Source of the DNA: JABMRP01 sp964444795 | GTDB lineage: Bacteria; Planctomycetota; Planctomycetia; Pirellulales; Thermoguttaceae | NCBI GenBank assembly: GCA_964444795.1 | Contig: CAYUIQ010000158.1 | Coordinates: 1 to 21,509, forward strand | Direction: 5' to 3' | DNA: 21,509 nucleotides | Shown here: positions 1 through 7,706 of the stretch, in pieces | Numbering within the stretch: position 1 is the stretch's first letter | Layout of the letters: the number at the start of each line of letters is the position of its first letter | Notes under the pieces: generated by a model | Database searches by the model: none | What the model saw: the letters and a program-made list of their open reading frames with translations, nothing else | Told to the model about the DNA's origin: nothing | Made by a program: the position numbers and the translations under genes

Positions 1-888
1 GTCGTACGGGATTTCCATCCGTACGCGGCGCGCGGCGGGAGCCAACAAGCTATCGAGTTCGTCGATGAACGTCTTCTGAATATCCTCGGAGTCGCCCACG
101 AAGTGAATCAACCCCCGCCCGGATTTGGCGAGTTGCCGAAGCAATTGATGATTGAGGTTGTAGCCCAGTCCAATGGTGGAAAGATCCACACCTTGCTCGT
201 TGAATTCCAGTGAATCGGCGACGATCCGTTCCGGCTCGGTGACCCCGGTATTGGCGATGCCGTCGGTCAGCAGAATCACCCGGTTGGTCTTTCGCTTGTC
301 GAAATGCTCCAGCGCCTGTTGGTAGCCGAGCATCAGCCCGGCGTGCATATTGGTCGAGCCGCCGGCGGCGATGGTTTCGATGACTTGATGAATCCGGTCC
401 AGATCCGAGCGCCGGGTGGGCGCGAGCAACACCGACGCCTCCTGGTTGAAACCGATGATCGAGACAACGTCGGTATCTCGCAACTTTCCCACAAACGCGA
501 GCAGCGCCTTCTTCAGGTTCTCAATCCGCTCGCCGGACATGGATCCGCTATGGTCGATTACCAAGGCCAGGTTGAGCGGAGGCATCTTCTTGGTTTTCAC
601 GATTCGCGGCGTTGCCAGTCCGACTTGCAGCACGGCTTCGCCGCCGCCCGCATCGCCCCATCGCACGTCGAGCTGAACCCTGTCGCCTTTTGCCGGTAAA
701 GGGATGTCGTGGCGGTGGTAATTCATGTACTCTTCCACGACCACCGTCTCGGCGCTGGGCGGCAACCCAGCCCGCGCCATCCCTACCGCTGCCGACGAGA
801 CGCCCCCCTGCCCATGCAAGGGCACCGTGGCGAAAGGGGCGAACTGACACAACCCCATCACGAAGACCAAGCCGAAGAGCCGTTTCAT
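1..888 (-). CDS. Secreted von Willebrand factor A domain protein, YfbK type (3' end outside window)
   Basis: The reading frame opens at the ATG at 888 and stays open for 296 codons to the window edge, so the C-terminus is missing. The first ~27 residues look like a signal peptide (a hydrophobic run after MKRLF). Residues ~52-65 (EEYMNYHRHDIPLP) resemble the N-terminal motif of YfbK-like proteins. A complete VWA domain follows: VIDHSGSM carries MIDAS residues D112, S114 and S116, GGSTN gives T179, and LLTDG gives D209. Such domains bind a divalent metal and mediate protein-protein contacts; the ligand here cannot be told. A GGAG Shine-Dalgarno sequence lies at 897-900 on the minus strand, about 8 nt before the ATG. 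Family assignment is confident, cellular role unknown. Confidence 0.9.
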   Translation of the reverse strand, partial: MKRLFGLVFVMGLCQFAPFATVPLHGQGGVSSAAVGMARAGLPPSAETVVVEEYMNYHRHDIPLPAKGDRVQLDVRWGDAGGGEAVLQVGLATPRIVKTKKMPPLNLALVIDHSGSMSGERIENLKKALLAFVGKLRDTDVVSIIGFNQEASVLLAPTRRSDLDRIHQVIETIAAGGSTNMHAGLMLGYQQALEHFDKRKTNRVILLTDGIANTGVTEPERIVADSLEFNEQGVDLSTIGLGYNLNHQLLRQLAKSGRGLIHFVGDSEDIQKTFIDELDSLLAPAARRVRMEIPYD

Positions 889-1247
889 TCTTCCATCTCC
901 TCAAAACGCCCCTGGCAATTGCGATTATCGCGGCTTTCCAGCCGACAAACTGCCAGTAGAATATGGTTACCTGCCACGAATTCAGACGCCGCTCCGATCA
1001 CGATCGCCCCATCGCCCTCTTTGAGACTCCTTCCATGTACACTCGCCACCCAACCCGGTTTATCCACAAGAAGATCGGACCACCGCGAATAATCCGGGCT
1101 CATCTCGATGTGGGTTGTCGAGGAGCTAGACGAGTGCCGGGACTGGCGGGTCCAAGGAAACCTTCCTTTCTCTCCACATCTTCTTGCTGCTGCGCTATTT
1201 AGCCCGTTTTCAGCGGGGAGTTCGGAAAGACTTTGCTTGTAGATCAA
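885..1247 (-). CDS. Doubtful small ORF upstream of the VWA gene
   Basis: This is the only candidate gene in the ~370-base gap between the VWA gene and the next membrane-protein gene. It would encode 120 residues from a TTG at 1247, or 72 from an internal ATG (MSPDYSRW). Its TGA overlaps the VWA start as ATGA, an arrangement typical of translational coupling. Against it: no recognisable family, no hydrophobic or repeat pattern, a serine/arginine-rich N-terminus that reads like non-coding translation, and a C-terminal end (FEEMEE) that is simply the translated Shine-Dalgarno region of the VWA gene. I see no repeat, RNA gene or clear promoter in this gap. Confidence 0.2.
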   Translation of the reverse strand: MIYKQSLSELPAENGLNSAAARRCGEKGRFPWTRQSRHSSSSSTTHIEMSPDYSRWSDLLVDKPGWVASVHGRSLKEGDGAIVIGAASEFVAGNHILLAVCRLESRDNRNCQGRFEEMEE

Positions 1248-1259
1248 ACGGCTCCGCCA

Positions 1260-1982
1260 TCAAGCCTCGGTGGAGCCACGGAAATGGGCGAAGACCTGGA
1301 AGCCTTCCTCCATGAATTCCCGTGCCGCGTCCGGTTTTATCCTCTTGTCCTGGTGGTAGAATACCAACTGATCGCCGCCTCCTTCGACGCTGATCTCCTC
1401 CTGGGACTCGAAGAACGTCAGCAGCTCGTCGCTGAAGAGCTCGCGGATCCCCGACTCGTCGTCGCCTCGCAGCAGGTATTCCGCGGAGAACCGCGGGTTG
1501 GTTTCGAAGTCGATGTCCTGATAGCCGAAGATGCTGCCGATCTTGTGGAAGAAACCTTCCGGCCGCACGGCGAACCGCGGCAGGCTGAGCTTCGGGGAGC
1601 GAAAGTAGATGACGCTTTGCTTATGCCTGTGCGATCTCTTGCCGCTACCGATCGTATAGCGATAGTCGAAGATGGCCAACTCGACGTCGTTGGCCTCTCC
1701 GTGCAGCATGTTCTTGATCTTCTTGGAGCGCCCCTGCGAGAAGAGATAGAAGTGGCCGAGGCCATCGAGCAGTGAGTCGTCACCTTCCGGGAAGAAGGGG
1801 AGCCCGAGTTCTTCCGCGATCTGCTGGAATTGCCCGGTCCGTTTTTTCTCATACCGCCGCGCGAAGTAGCTGACGAACCACAGCAGCACGAGAACGCCGA
1901 CGAGCACGGCGAGACCAGTCGCGGGGTCCGTTCCATCGGCGGCGAGTAAACACATCGGGAATGGCTTAAAGAAACACACCAA
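1260..1982 (-). CDS. Membrane-anchored protein of unknown function
   Basis: This 240-residue protein has one strong membrane segment at about residues 22-41 (GLAVLVGVLVLLWFVSYFARRY), followed by positively charged residues that suggest the C-terminal domain is cytoplasmic. The remaining ~195 residues form a mixed alpha/beta soluble domain with no motif I can name; it contains the stretch DYRYTIGSGKRSHRHKQSV and ends with EGGGDQLVFYHQDKRIKPD. I chose the TTG at 1982 because AAGGA sits 6 nt upstream of it; the internal ATG at 1955 has no such site but would also keep the whole membrane segment. It lies 120 bp downstream of the GH57 gene on the same strand and could be its distal operon partner, although a REP-like hairpin lies in the gap. 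Confidence 0.75.
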   Translation of the reverse strand: MVCFFKPFPMCLLAADGTDPATGLAVLVGVLVLLWFVSYFARRYEKKRTGQFQQIAEELGLPFFPEGDDSLLDGLGHFYLFSQGRSKKIKNMLHGEANDVELAIFDYRYTIGSGKRSHRHKQSVIYFRSPKLSLPRFAVRPEGFFHKIGSIFGYQDIDFETNPRFSAEYLLRGDDESGIRELFSDELLTFFESQEEISVEGGGDQLVFYHQDKRIKPDAAREFMEEGFQVFAHFRGSTEA

Positions 1983-1988
1983 GGACGG

Positions 1989-1993
1989 TCCTT
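1989..1993 (-). promoter_or_regulatory. Shine-Dalgarno sequence supporting a TTG start
   Basis: AAGGA on the minus strand, 6 nt before the TTG at 1982. It favours the TTG over the ATG at 1955 as the start of the membrane-protein gene. Confidence 0.45.
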
Positions 1994-2062
1994 ATTCCAG
2001 CGACTGTCTACCGAGCAGTTCTAATTTAATGGCGGGGCGCGCCGCTGCCCAATCACGCCCCC

Positions 2063-2083
2063 GCCGGGCGACGCCCATCGTAG
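2063..2083 (-). repeat. Solo REP-like hairpin, TACGATGGGC family
   Basis: On the minus strand the site reads CTACGATGGGCGTCGCCC, with a 4-bp GGGC/GCCC stem closed by a 3-nt loop. Its leading TACGATGGGC matches the arms of the paired elements at 10421-10499 and 21351-21414, so it looks like a single, degenerate copy of the same family. It sits just downstream of the GH57 stop codon and may affect transcription or mRNA stability there. Confidence 0.45.
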
Positions 2084-2102
2084 CACGCAAGTCGCGGGGC
2101 TG

Positions 2103-3698
2103 CTACCGCCGCTTGCCGAATAGCCGGTAATCGATCTCCGGCCAGGGGCAATCGACCGACTCGATTTCGCGAAGGTCGGCTTCGGAGATACGATCCGGAT
2201 CGGTCGGATCCTTTGCGGCCCAGGCGAGCTTTTGGAAACGCTGGTGGTGATTGTGGAAACGTTGGTTGGCGTATTGCTTGGCCTGCTCGGTGAAGAGCAG
2301 GAAGGGCCAGTCGCTGCCTTGCATCAGCAGCAGTTCGCGGGCCATCTGGCGCAAGATGCGCTCGTGACGCGGGTCGGCACCGTCGGCGTCCTGGGCGAGC
2401 GTCAAGACGGCCCGTTCCATGTCCTTGGAGCTGGCGTTGATCGGCGGCCAAATCCAGTCGTGCTCGGGGTTTTGCCAGACGGTAAAGTCGGAGTTCAGTC
2501 CCCAGGTACTCGCGGCCATCGTGATGGTGGAGAAGTCGGCGCCGTGTCGATCGATAAACTGTCCCAGACCGAGACACTCGACCGATTCGCTTCGGGCCAG
2601 CAGACGGTAGACCCGATCGAGCCAATCGACGCCCTCGTGCCACCAGTGGCCGAACAGTTCGCAATCGAACGGCGCGACGACGATCGGCGTGGACAAGCCG
2701 GCCGACTCGGCCTCGGCCAGCGTCTTCTTGAGCATCCAGACGAAATGGCCCGCATGACGCTCGACCCGCTCGGCGGCCGCCTGGGGATCGTAGATCGCTT
2801 TTGCCTCGCGGCCGGTCACTTGCCAATAGTGCAGGCCCGACTGGTCGTCCTTGCTATGAAAATCGAGGTAGTGGGGATCGCCCGGGTATCCCAACTCGGC
2901 CGACCAGACCTGCTGGGCCACGGGGCCGTTGCGTCCGAACACGGCCACGCCCGAGGGAAGACGGTATCCGCGAAAGGTCGTGGGCACGGTCTCGCCGTGC
3001 CGGTTTTCGACCCAATCGGCCCGGGCAATCCCGACATCCTCGACGAAGAAGTAGTCGAGTCGCTGGTCGGCCAACCATTCATCGATCGCCCGGCGACGTC
3101 GACCCCCAGGCGTCCACGTCTGGGGCCGATAGGCACACTCGGGCAGCCAGAACCCCCGGGGATCGCGGCCGAAGGTCTGTCGATACGTTTCAACCCCGAG
3201 CCGCACCTGGGCGAAGACGGCCGAATCCCGCTCCAGCAGCGGCAGAAACCCGTGCGTGGCCGCCGAAGTGAGTACCTCGATCGTGCCCGCGTCTTGCAGC
3301 GATCGCAGCACACCCAGCAGATCGCCGTCGAACTCTTCCCGGTAGGCACGGTAATGGGTCTCGAACCGCTGGTGCCAATATCGGGCGACCCGCCGCCGGG
3401 CCGGATCACCACGAAACCGGGCCACGTCGGCCTCGGCCCGGGCGATCTTGTCTTCCATGTACTGGCCGAAGCGGCGGTTCATGTACTCGTCGGCCAGTTG
3501 CTCGGCGAGGATCGGAACGACACCGATCATCAGATGCGGCCGGATATCGTCGGCCTGAATCCGGCGCAACATGCGTAGCAGGGGGATGTAGTTCTCGTTG
3601 ATCGCTTCGAGCAGCCATTCCTCGCCCGCCGGCCACACGCCCGACTTGCGGCAGTAGGGAATATGGCCATGCAACATCATGGCAAACACGCCGGACAT
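2103..3698 (-). CDS. GH57 family 1,4-alpha-glucan branching enzyme (DUF1957 type)
   Basis: This 531-residue protein should cleave and transfer alpha-1,4-glucan segments to make alpha-1,6 branches in glycogen. The GH57 motifs are in order: HGHIPY (residues 10-15), GFWLPECAY with the likely nucleophile Glu187, and APFDCELFGHWW with the likely acid Asp345. They are followed by the typical tryptophan-rich part ASTWGLNSDFTVWQNPEHDW (about 396-415) and a helical C-terminal region. Spacing and length match the ~520-residue GH57 branching enzymes of Thermus and Thermococcus. The ATG at 3698 gives the conserved N-terminus; the frame stays open far upstream only by chance through the MFS gene. The gene overlaps the upstream MFS gene by 22 nt, so coupled translation is likely. 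Cytoplasmic: no signal peptide. Confidence 0.9.
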   Translation of the reverse strand: MSGVFAMMLHGHIPYCRKSGVWPAGEEWLLEAINENYIPLLRMLRRIQADDIRPHLMIGVVPILAEQLADEYMNRRFGQYMEDKIARAEADVARFRGDPARRRVARYWHQRFETHYRAYREEFDGDLLGVLRSLQDAGTIEVLTSAATHGFLPLLERDSAVFAQVRLGVETYRQTFGRDPRGFWLPECAYRPQTWTPGGRRRRAIDEWLADQRLDYFFVEDVGIARADWVENRHGETVPTTFRGYRLPSGVAVFGRNGPVAQQVWSAELGYPGDPHYLDFHSKDDQSGLHYWQVTGREAKAIYDPQAAAERVERHAGHFVWMLKKTLAEAESAGLSTPIVVAPFDCELFGHWWHEGVDWLDRVYRLLARSESVECLGLGQFIDRHGADFSTITMAASTWGLNSDFTVWQNPEHDWIWPPINASSKDMERAVLTLAQDADGADPRHERILRQMARELLLMQGSDWPFLLFTEQAKQYANQRFHNHHQRFQKLAWAAKDPTDPDRISEADLREIESVDCPWPEIDYRLFGKRR

Positions 3699-5077
3699 GG
3701 CAGCTTTCTCCGCGAATTCCCGGGTTTTCCGGCAGACCCCTTCGGCTCGATAATCGCCCAGAGCCATACCAGGCCCAAGGTGCGCAGCGCCCAGCCGAAG
3801 AGAAACGCAACCTGATAATAACTCATCACCAGTGTACCGCCCAGCAGAACGAACACTTCGCGGCCAAATGCGTCGAACACCGCGCCACCGGCGATGGTCC
3901 CGGCGGCGTAGAACAGCCCGCTGGTGGCGAAGTAGGCGGCGATATAGGGCGTGTTGGATCGGTCCGGCGAGAGCTTCAACATCAGGTTGGGCAGGCAGAC
4001 GTTCAGCCCGGCGTAGGCGATCCACACGATCCAGGCGCCGACGAACCACCAGGGTTGCTCGGGCGTGGCGGCCAGAAAGAACAACGGCCCGGTGGCCACG
4101 GCCGTCAGACTGACGATCATCACCGGCCGGTTGCCCAACCGATCGGCGAGGCGACCCACCCAAGGACTGATCGTAAGCTGTCCGCAACGCAGGCCGGTGC
4201 GCAAGGCCAGAACGACAAACAGGCTGATGCCCAGCACCCGGGCCGGATAAAGATGCAGGACCGATTGCGTCAGGCCGTTGAAAAAAGCGAACCAACAGCC
4301 GAAGGCGACCAGTCGCAGAAACCGCCGGTCGGTAAACGGTTCGAACACGGCCGACAGCGAGGCCCCGCAGCGCACCACGCGGCTCTTCACCACGCCGGGC
4401 ACGGCGGCCAGCGGTACGACCGAGGCAAGCATGAACAGCGTACCCAGTGCGGCCGGCACGGCATAGCCGAGCCAATGTTGTTCGTCCCGCGGATGCGTCT
4501 CCCTCCAACCATAGGAAAACAGACCGCCGCAGATCATCGCGGCGGCTTGTCCCGCGGTCATCCATCGGCCGCGAATACCGATAAACCGCCCACGGACTCG
4601 TAGCGGCACGAGATCGGCCTGCCACGACCATAAGGCGATGGTGCCCATGTACTCCAGTAAATGGTAGAGGCACCAGAGGACGACCAGCGCCGCCAGCGCG
4701 AGCCGAGCCGAGGGCATCGCGCCGGGCGAGACAGCCAGGGGTAAGAGCATCAGAACGATCGCGCTGCTGGCGTACATGACCAGGCAGAATCGCTTGCGGT
4801 CGGTCAGGCGTCCGATCATCACCGGTCCGACCAACCGCAACACGCCGGCGATTGCCGGGGCGGCCACGATCAGCCCGATTCCCAGACCGATACGCGATAC
4901 GCCCAGTTCCATGGCCAGGTAGATCACCAGCGTCGTACTGGCCAACCCGTTGCCGATCGCCCAGACCGCCCCGTTCCAATAAGTCAACCGCCTGGCGCGG
5001 CGGCGATCGAGAACGGTCAGCGGGAGATCGGCGTCGATGGTCATCGCCCGATAGGGTAATCGGTCGGGACGATTCAC
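3677..5077 (-). CDS. Major facilitator superfamily transporter
   Basis: This is a 466-residue polytopic membrane protein with about 11-12 predicted helices. They include TLVIYLAMELGVSRIGLGIG near residue 50, the segments around MYASSAIVLMLLPLAV and LVALVVLWCLY, and a final bundle near FVLLGGTLVMSYYQVAFLFG. IGRLTDRKRF matches the MFS motif between helices 2 and 3, and VGRLADRLGNRP is its repeat in the second half. The C-terminal tail is hydrophilic and lies partly in the overlap with the GH57 gene. The substrate cannot be inferred; linkage to a branching enzyme hints at a sugar, but that is weak. Start: GTG at 5077 or ATG at 5044, neither with a clear Shine-Dalgarno. It lies 49 bp downstream of comB, probably in one transcript. 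Confidence 0.85.
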   Translation of the reverse strand: MNRPDRLPYRAMTIDADLPLTVLDRRRARRLTYWNGAVWAIGNGLASTTLVIYLAMELGVSRIGLGIGLIVAAPAIAGVLRLVGPVMIGRLTDRKRFCLVMYASSAIVLMLLPLAVSPGAMPSARLALAALVVLWCLYHLLEYMGTIALWSWQADLVPLRVRGRFIGIRGRWMTAGQAAAMICGGLFSYGWRETHPRDEQHWLGYAVPAALGTLFMLASVVPLAAVPGVVKSRVVRCGASLSAVFEPFTDRRFLRLVAFGCWFAFFNGLTQSVLHLYPARVLGISLFVVLALRTGLRCGQLTISPWVGRLADRLGNRPVMIVSLTAVATGPLFFLAATPEQPWWFVGAWIVWIAYAGLNVCLPNLMLKLSPDRSNTPYIAAYFATSGLFYAAGTIAGGAVFDAFGREVFVLLGGTLVMSYYQVAFLFGWALRTLGLVWLWAIIEPKGSAGKPGNSRRKLPCPACLP

Positions 5078-5126
5078 GCAACACGGCGGCCCAAGTTAAG
5101 TGCGATCGCGCTGGGGAGTAGGGCGG

Positions 5127-5909
5127 TCAACTCGCCCTGATGCGAAACGTCTTGAGATCGAGTTGCGGGACGGTCGAGAACTGGTCGATCTGGGCGGCGG
5201 CGACGATGTCTTGATCCATGCCGATGGCTACGACATTCTTGCCGCCCAGCGACTTGCGGAGATGCTGGGCGAGTTTCTCCGACTCCAGGGGCAGTGCGCC
5301 GATGGCAAAGGGCACGGCAAACGCCGCCAGCCAGTTCTCCCGCGCGGTGGTCGCCTGGGCGTTGAGCTTGTACATCATGCCCCCGCGCCGCTGCAAACGG
5401 TCGACCAGCAAGCCGGCCAGCAGCGAATCTTCCTGCGTGTACTGCCCGCGGGTGCCGGCACAGATCAGGTGAATCTCAGGCCGGTCGGCCATCGCTTCGA
5501 CTACCGCCGACGCGTTGACGAATGCCCCGAGCAAGACCCGCTCGGCCTGGCCACATTGCATCAGCGCCCTAGTGCCGTTGGTGGTGGTAAATGCAAGGGT
5601 TTTGCCACCCACCCGATCGGGCACGTATTCCTCGGGCGAATTTCCCAGATCGAAGCCGTCGATTCGCAGGCCGTTGCGTTCGCCACCGAGGACCACGGAG
5701 TCGGCGGGCATGGTCTTGGTCAACGTCTCGGCCAATTCCCGGGCTTGGTCGACTTCCAGGCACGGGGCGATTTCCTTGGCACCGGCTTCCAAGGCGTGAA
5801 CGATGGTCGTGCATGCTCGCAACACATCGATCACCACGACCGTGCCACCGGCCAATTCCTCGGGCGAGACCAACGACGGCAGGGCATGGACGTTCAGGAT
5901 CTGCGGCAT
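5127..5909 (-). CDS. comB: 2-phosphosulfolactate phosphatase (ComB family)
   Basis: The 260-residue product matches ComB, a Mg2+-dependent phosphatase that converts 2-phosphosulfolactate to sulfolactate; it was first described in archaeal coenzyme M synthesis. The supporting motifs are VVVIDVLRACTTI (about residues 24-36), GGERNGLRIDGFDLGNSPEEY (75-95), TTTNGTRAL (108-116) and an acidic GTRGQYTQEDSLLAG stretch. All are characteristic of the family, and the length is normal. The ATG at 5909 has an AAAAGGAG Shine-Dalgarno 6 nt upstream, embedded in an 8-bp hairpin. No other sulfolactate or coenzyme M gene is in the window, so the pathway role is open; in bacteria ComB homologues may serve sulfolactate production. 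It starts divergently from the menaquinone cluster. Confidence 0.88.
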   Translation of the reverse strand: MPQILNVHALPSLVSPEELAGGTVVVIDVLRACTTIVHALEAGAKEIAPCLEVDQARELAETLTKTMPADSVVLGGERNGLRIDGFDLGNSPEEYVPDRVGGKTLAFTTTNGTRALMQCGQAERVLLGAFVNASAVVEAMADRPEIHLICAGTRGQYTQEDSLLAGLLVDRLQRRGGMMYKLNAQATTARENWLAAFAVPFAIGALPLESEKLAQHLRKSLGGKNVVAIGMDQDIVAAAQIDQFSTVPQLDLKTFRIRAS

Positions 5910-5910
5910 G

Positions 5911-5933
5911 GGGGGCTCCTTTTGTGAGCCCCC
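5911..5933 (-). promoter_or_regulatory. Hairpin covering the comB ribosome binding site
   Basis: An exact 8-bp inverted repeat (5911-5918 against 5926-5933) surrounds a 7-nt loop. On the minus strand the comB Shine-Dalgarno AAAAGGAG runs from the loop into the 3' arm, so folding would hide the GAG part. A TATGAT box lies at 5934-5939 on the same strand; if it is the -10 element, the 5' arm would be only partly transcribed. The hairpin itself is certain from sequence; a control role is inference. Confidence 0.4.
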
Positions 5934-6039
5934 ATCATAGGGAGGTTATTGCGGCGGGGAAAGAGGAGAATGGCGGCGAGCATCTCGTCGGTCGTCCACC
6001 GGGTCTTCTCTTTTCCGCCTATCTGGCGTATCCTAGCAC

Positions 6040-6173
6040 CCTGTTGAACAAGGGGTGTGCCACTGCTTGCTTGCAAGCAGTGCTGTGGATCCGAGCACGC
6101 AACCCGGCAAGAAGGCACTGCTTGCAAGCAAGCAGTGGCACACATTCCGGTGGAGTCCCCCTTTTCCAACAGG
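6040..6173. repeat. Nested palindromic element upstream of the ubiD-like gene
   Basis: A perfect 28-bp inverted repeat (6055-6082 and 6116-6143) is separated by a 33-bp spacer. Each arm begins GTGTGCCACTGC from its outer end. Outside it lies a second, imperfect inverted repeat of about 16 bp (CCTGTTGAACAAGGGG at 6040-6055 against the complement of 6158-6173, CCTGTTGGAAAAGGGG). Each 28-bp arm is also internally palindromic (CACTGCTTGC...GCAAGCAGTG). The structure is that of a MITE or REPIN. It fills much of the 307-bp gap between comB and the ubiD-like gene and would lie in the promoter or leader of the latter. It shares TGCCACTG with the element at 7707-7950. Confidence 0.85.
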
Positions 6174-6216
6174 CTGTCGGGCACTTCCTCCTTCAAACCA
6201 CCCGGGGATACACGTC

Positions 6217-7683
6217 GTGGCTTTTCGCTGTCTGGCCGATCTTCTCGAAGACCTGCTCCACGGGGGGCAGTTGGCTCGCGTGGAGGCGGAAGTCGATGCC
6301 CGGGAGGAAGTCGCTCAGATTACTCGCCGGATCGCCGGCGCTGCCGGGCCGGCGCTGCTGTTCGGCGCGGTCAAGGGACACGACATCCCCCTGCTGACCA
6401 ATCTCCTGGGTACCGAATCGCGGATCTGCCACGCGTTGGACGTCGCCTCCGTCGAAGACCTCGTCGAGCGGATCGCCGAAGTCACGGGAAACGACCAAGG
6501 GGCGGGCTGGCTCGATCGGCTCAAGGCCGGCGTACTGCAAACGGGTCTGGCCAAGCTGGCACCGCGAACGATCCGCGCCGGACCGTGTCATCAGGTCGTC
6601 CGAGTGGCCAGCGACGTCGATCTGTCCGACTTGCCGATCCCGCAGTCGGCATCCGACGAACCGGCGCCGGTGATTACGGCCGCGGTGGTGGTCACGTCCG
6701 ACCCGGAAACGGGCCGCCAATGTGCGGGCCGCTACGACTTGCAGGTACTCGACGCACGGCGGTTGGCGCTGTGCTTCGACGCACACGATCCGCCCAGCCG
6801 ACAGTTGGCCGCGTGGCAAGCCCGCCCGGCGCCGATGCCGGTGGCCGTGGTGTTGGGTGGCGACGTGGCCGGTCTGCTGGCCGCTTGTGCCGCATTGCCC
6901 GAGACCCTCGACACGTACGCCTTTTCCGGTTTGCTGGGCGGCAAACCGCTGGAGTTGGTCGCCTGCCGCGAGATCGATCTGCAAGTGCCCGCCGACGCCG
7001 AGATCGTTCTGGAAGGAGCCATCGAGCCCGGCGAGCCGAAGGTCACAGCCGGGCCGATTGGCACACCGTTGGGTTACTACCGGCCGCCGACACTGGCGCC
7101 GGTGATGCGCGTCGCGGCGATGACCCACCGCACCAACCCGGTTCTGCCGGCGATGGTGACGGGCACCGGACCCAACGAGGCGGCGACCATCGCCTCGGTG
7201 ATGTCGCGGGTTATGCTTCCGGTGGTTCGGGCGATGATTCCCGAGTTGGTCGATTGCGATCTGCCGTCGTGTGGCACGTCGCGGCACTGGGCTGCCGCGT
7301 CGATCCGCAAGACCTACCCGGGTCAGGCCCGCAAGGTGGCCCATGCCCTGTGGGCAGTGCGCCAGTTCGCCTTTGCCAAGATGTTGGTCGTGGTCGACGC
7401 GACCGTCGACGTCCACGATCGGGAACAGGTCCTGGCCGAGATGGCCGCCCGTGTGCAACCGCCGCGCGACGTTTTCTTCGCCCAAGGGCCACCCGACCCT
7501 TGGGATCCGGCCACGCCGCAAGGAATGCTCGGCCAGCAGATGGGCATCGACGCCACGACCAAACTGCCCGAGGAAACCCAGGGCCCCTTACCCCCAAGGA
7601 ATCTCCCCAGCGACACGATCGCCCAGTTGGTAGCCGACCGTTGGGAAGAATACGGACTGGGCCCCGACCCGGCATCACCATGA
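6217..7683 (+). CDS. UbiD-family decarboxylase-like protein, futalosine pathway (MqnL role), with altered active site
   Basis: The 488-residue product aligns along its length with UbiD. Recognisable blocks include LPETLDTYAFSGLLGGKP, VPADAEIVLEGAIEPGE, GPIGTPLGYYRP, IRKTYPGQARKVAHALWAVRQF and GMLGQQMGIDATTKLPEET. UbiD enzymes use prenylated FMN to decarboxylate aromatic acids; next to ubiX, ubiA and mqnE this one should act on the naphthoate intermediate. The E-R-E triad of the family (R173, E277, E282 in Aspergillus Fdc1) appears as D174, A278 and T283, and the Asn metal ligand as C169, while His190 and Glu262 remain. GTG at 6217 (VAFRCLADLLEDLL) matches the usual UbiD N-terminus. The frame is open to 6055 only because it runs through the palindromic element. 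Family sure, activity uncertain. Confidence 0.85.
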   Translation: MAFRCLADLLEDLLHGGQLARVEAEVDAREEVAQITRRIAGAAGPALLFGAVKGHDIPLLTNLLGTESRICHALDVASVEDLVERIAEVTGNDQGAGWLDRLKAGVLQTGLAKLAPRTIRAGPCHQVVRVASDVDLSDLPIPQSASDEPAPVITAAVVVTSDPETGRQCAGRYDLQVLDARRLALCFDAHDPPSRQLAAWQARPAPMPVAVVLGGDVAGLLAACAALPETLDTYAFSGLLGGKPLELVACREIDLQVPADAEIVLEGAIEPGEPKVTAGPIGTPLGYYRPPTLAPVMRVAAMTHRTNPVLPAMVTGTGPNEAATIASVMSRVMLPVVRAMIPELVDCDLPSCGTSRHWAAASIRKTYPGQARKVAHALWAVRQFAFAKMLVVVDATVDVHDREQVLAEMAARVQPPRDVFFAQGPPDPWDPATPQGMLGQQMGIDATTKLPEETQGPLPPRNLPSDTIAQLVADRWEEYGLGPDPASP

Positions 7684-7706
7684 CAACTTCCGCCGAATTG
7701 TGCCAG

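Noticed and set aside
1260..1775. Plus-strand ORF of 180 codons beginning at 1233
   Set aside because: It is the antisense shadow of the membrane-protein gene, which has a Shine-Dalgarno and a membrane segment.
2232..3578. Long open frame on the plus strand (448 codons)
   Set aside because: It is antisense to the GH57 gene, shows no family motifs and reflects GC-rich third positions.
3699..5084. Upstream extension of the GH57 frame giving a 993-residue protein
   Set aside because: The added 462 codons are an out-of-frame, arginine-rich reading of the MFS transporter gene; GH57 begins normally at the ATG at 3698.
6040..6173. CRISPR repeat unit
   Set aside because: There are only two arms, in inverted orientation, with no regular spacer array and no cas gene nearby.
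5591..6397. 268-codon plus-strand ORF crossing the comB start, the repeat and the ubiD start
   Set aside because: It is antisense to comB and passes through the palindromic element; no protein-like pattern.
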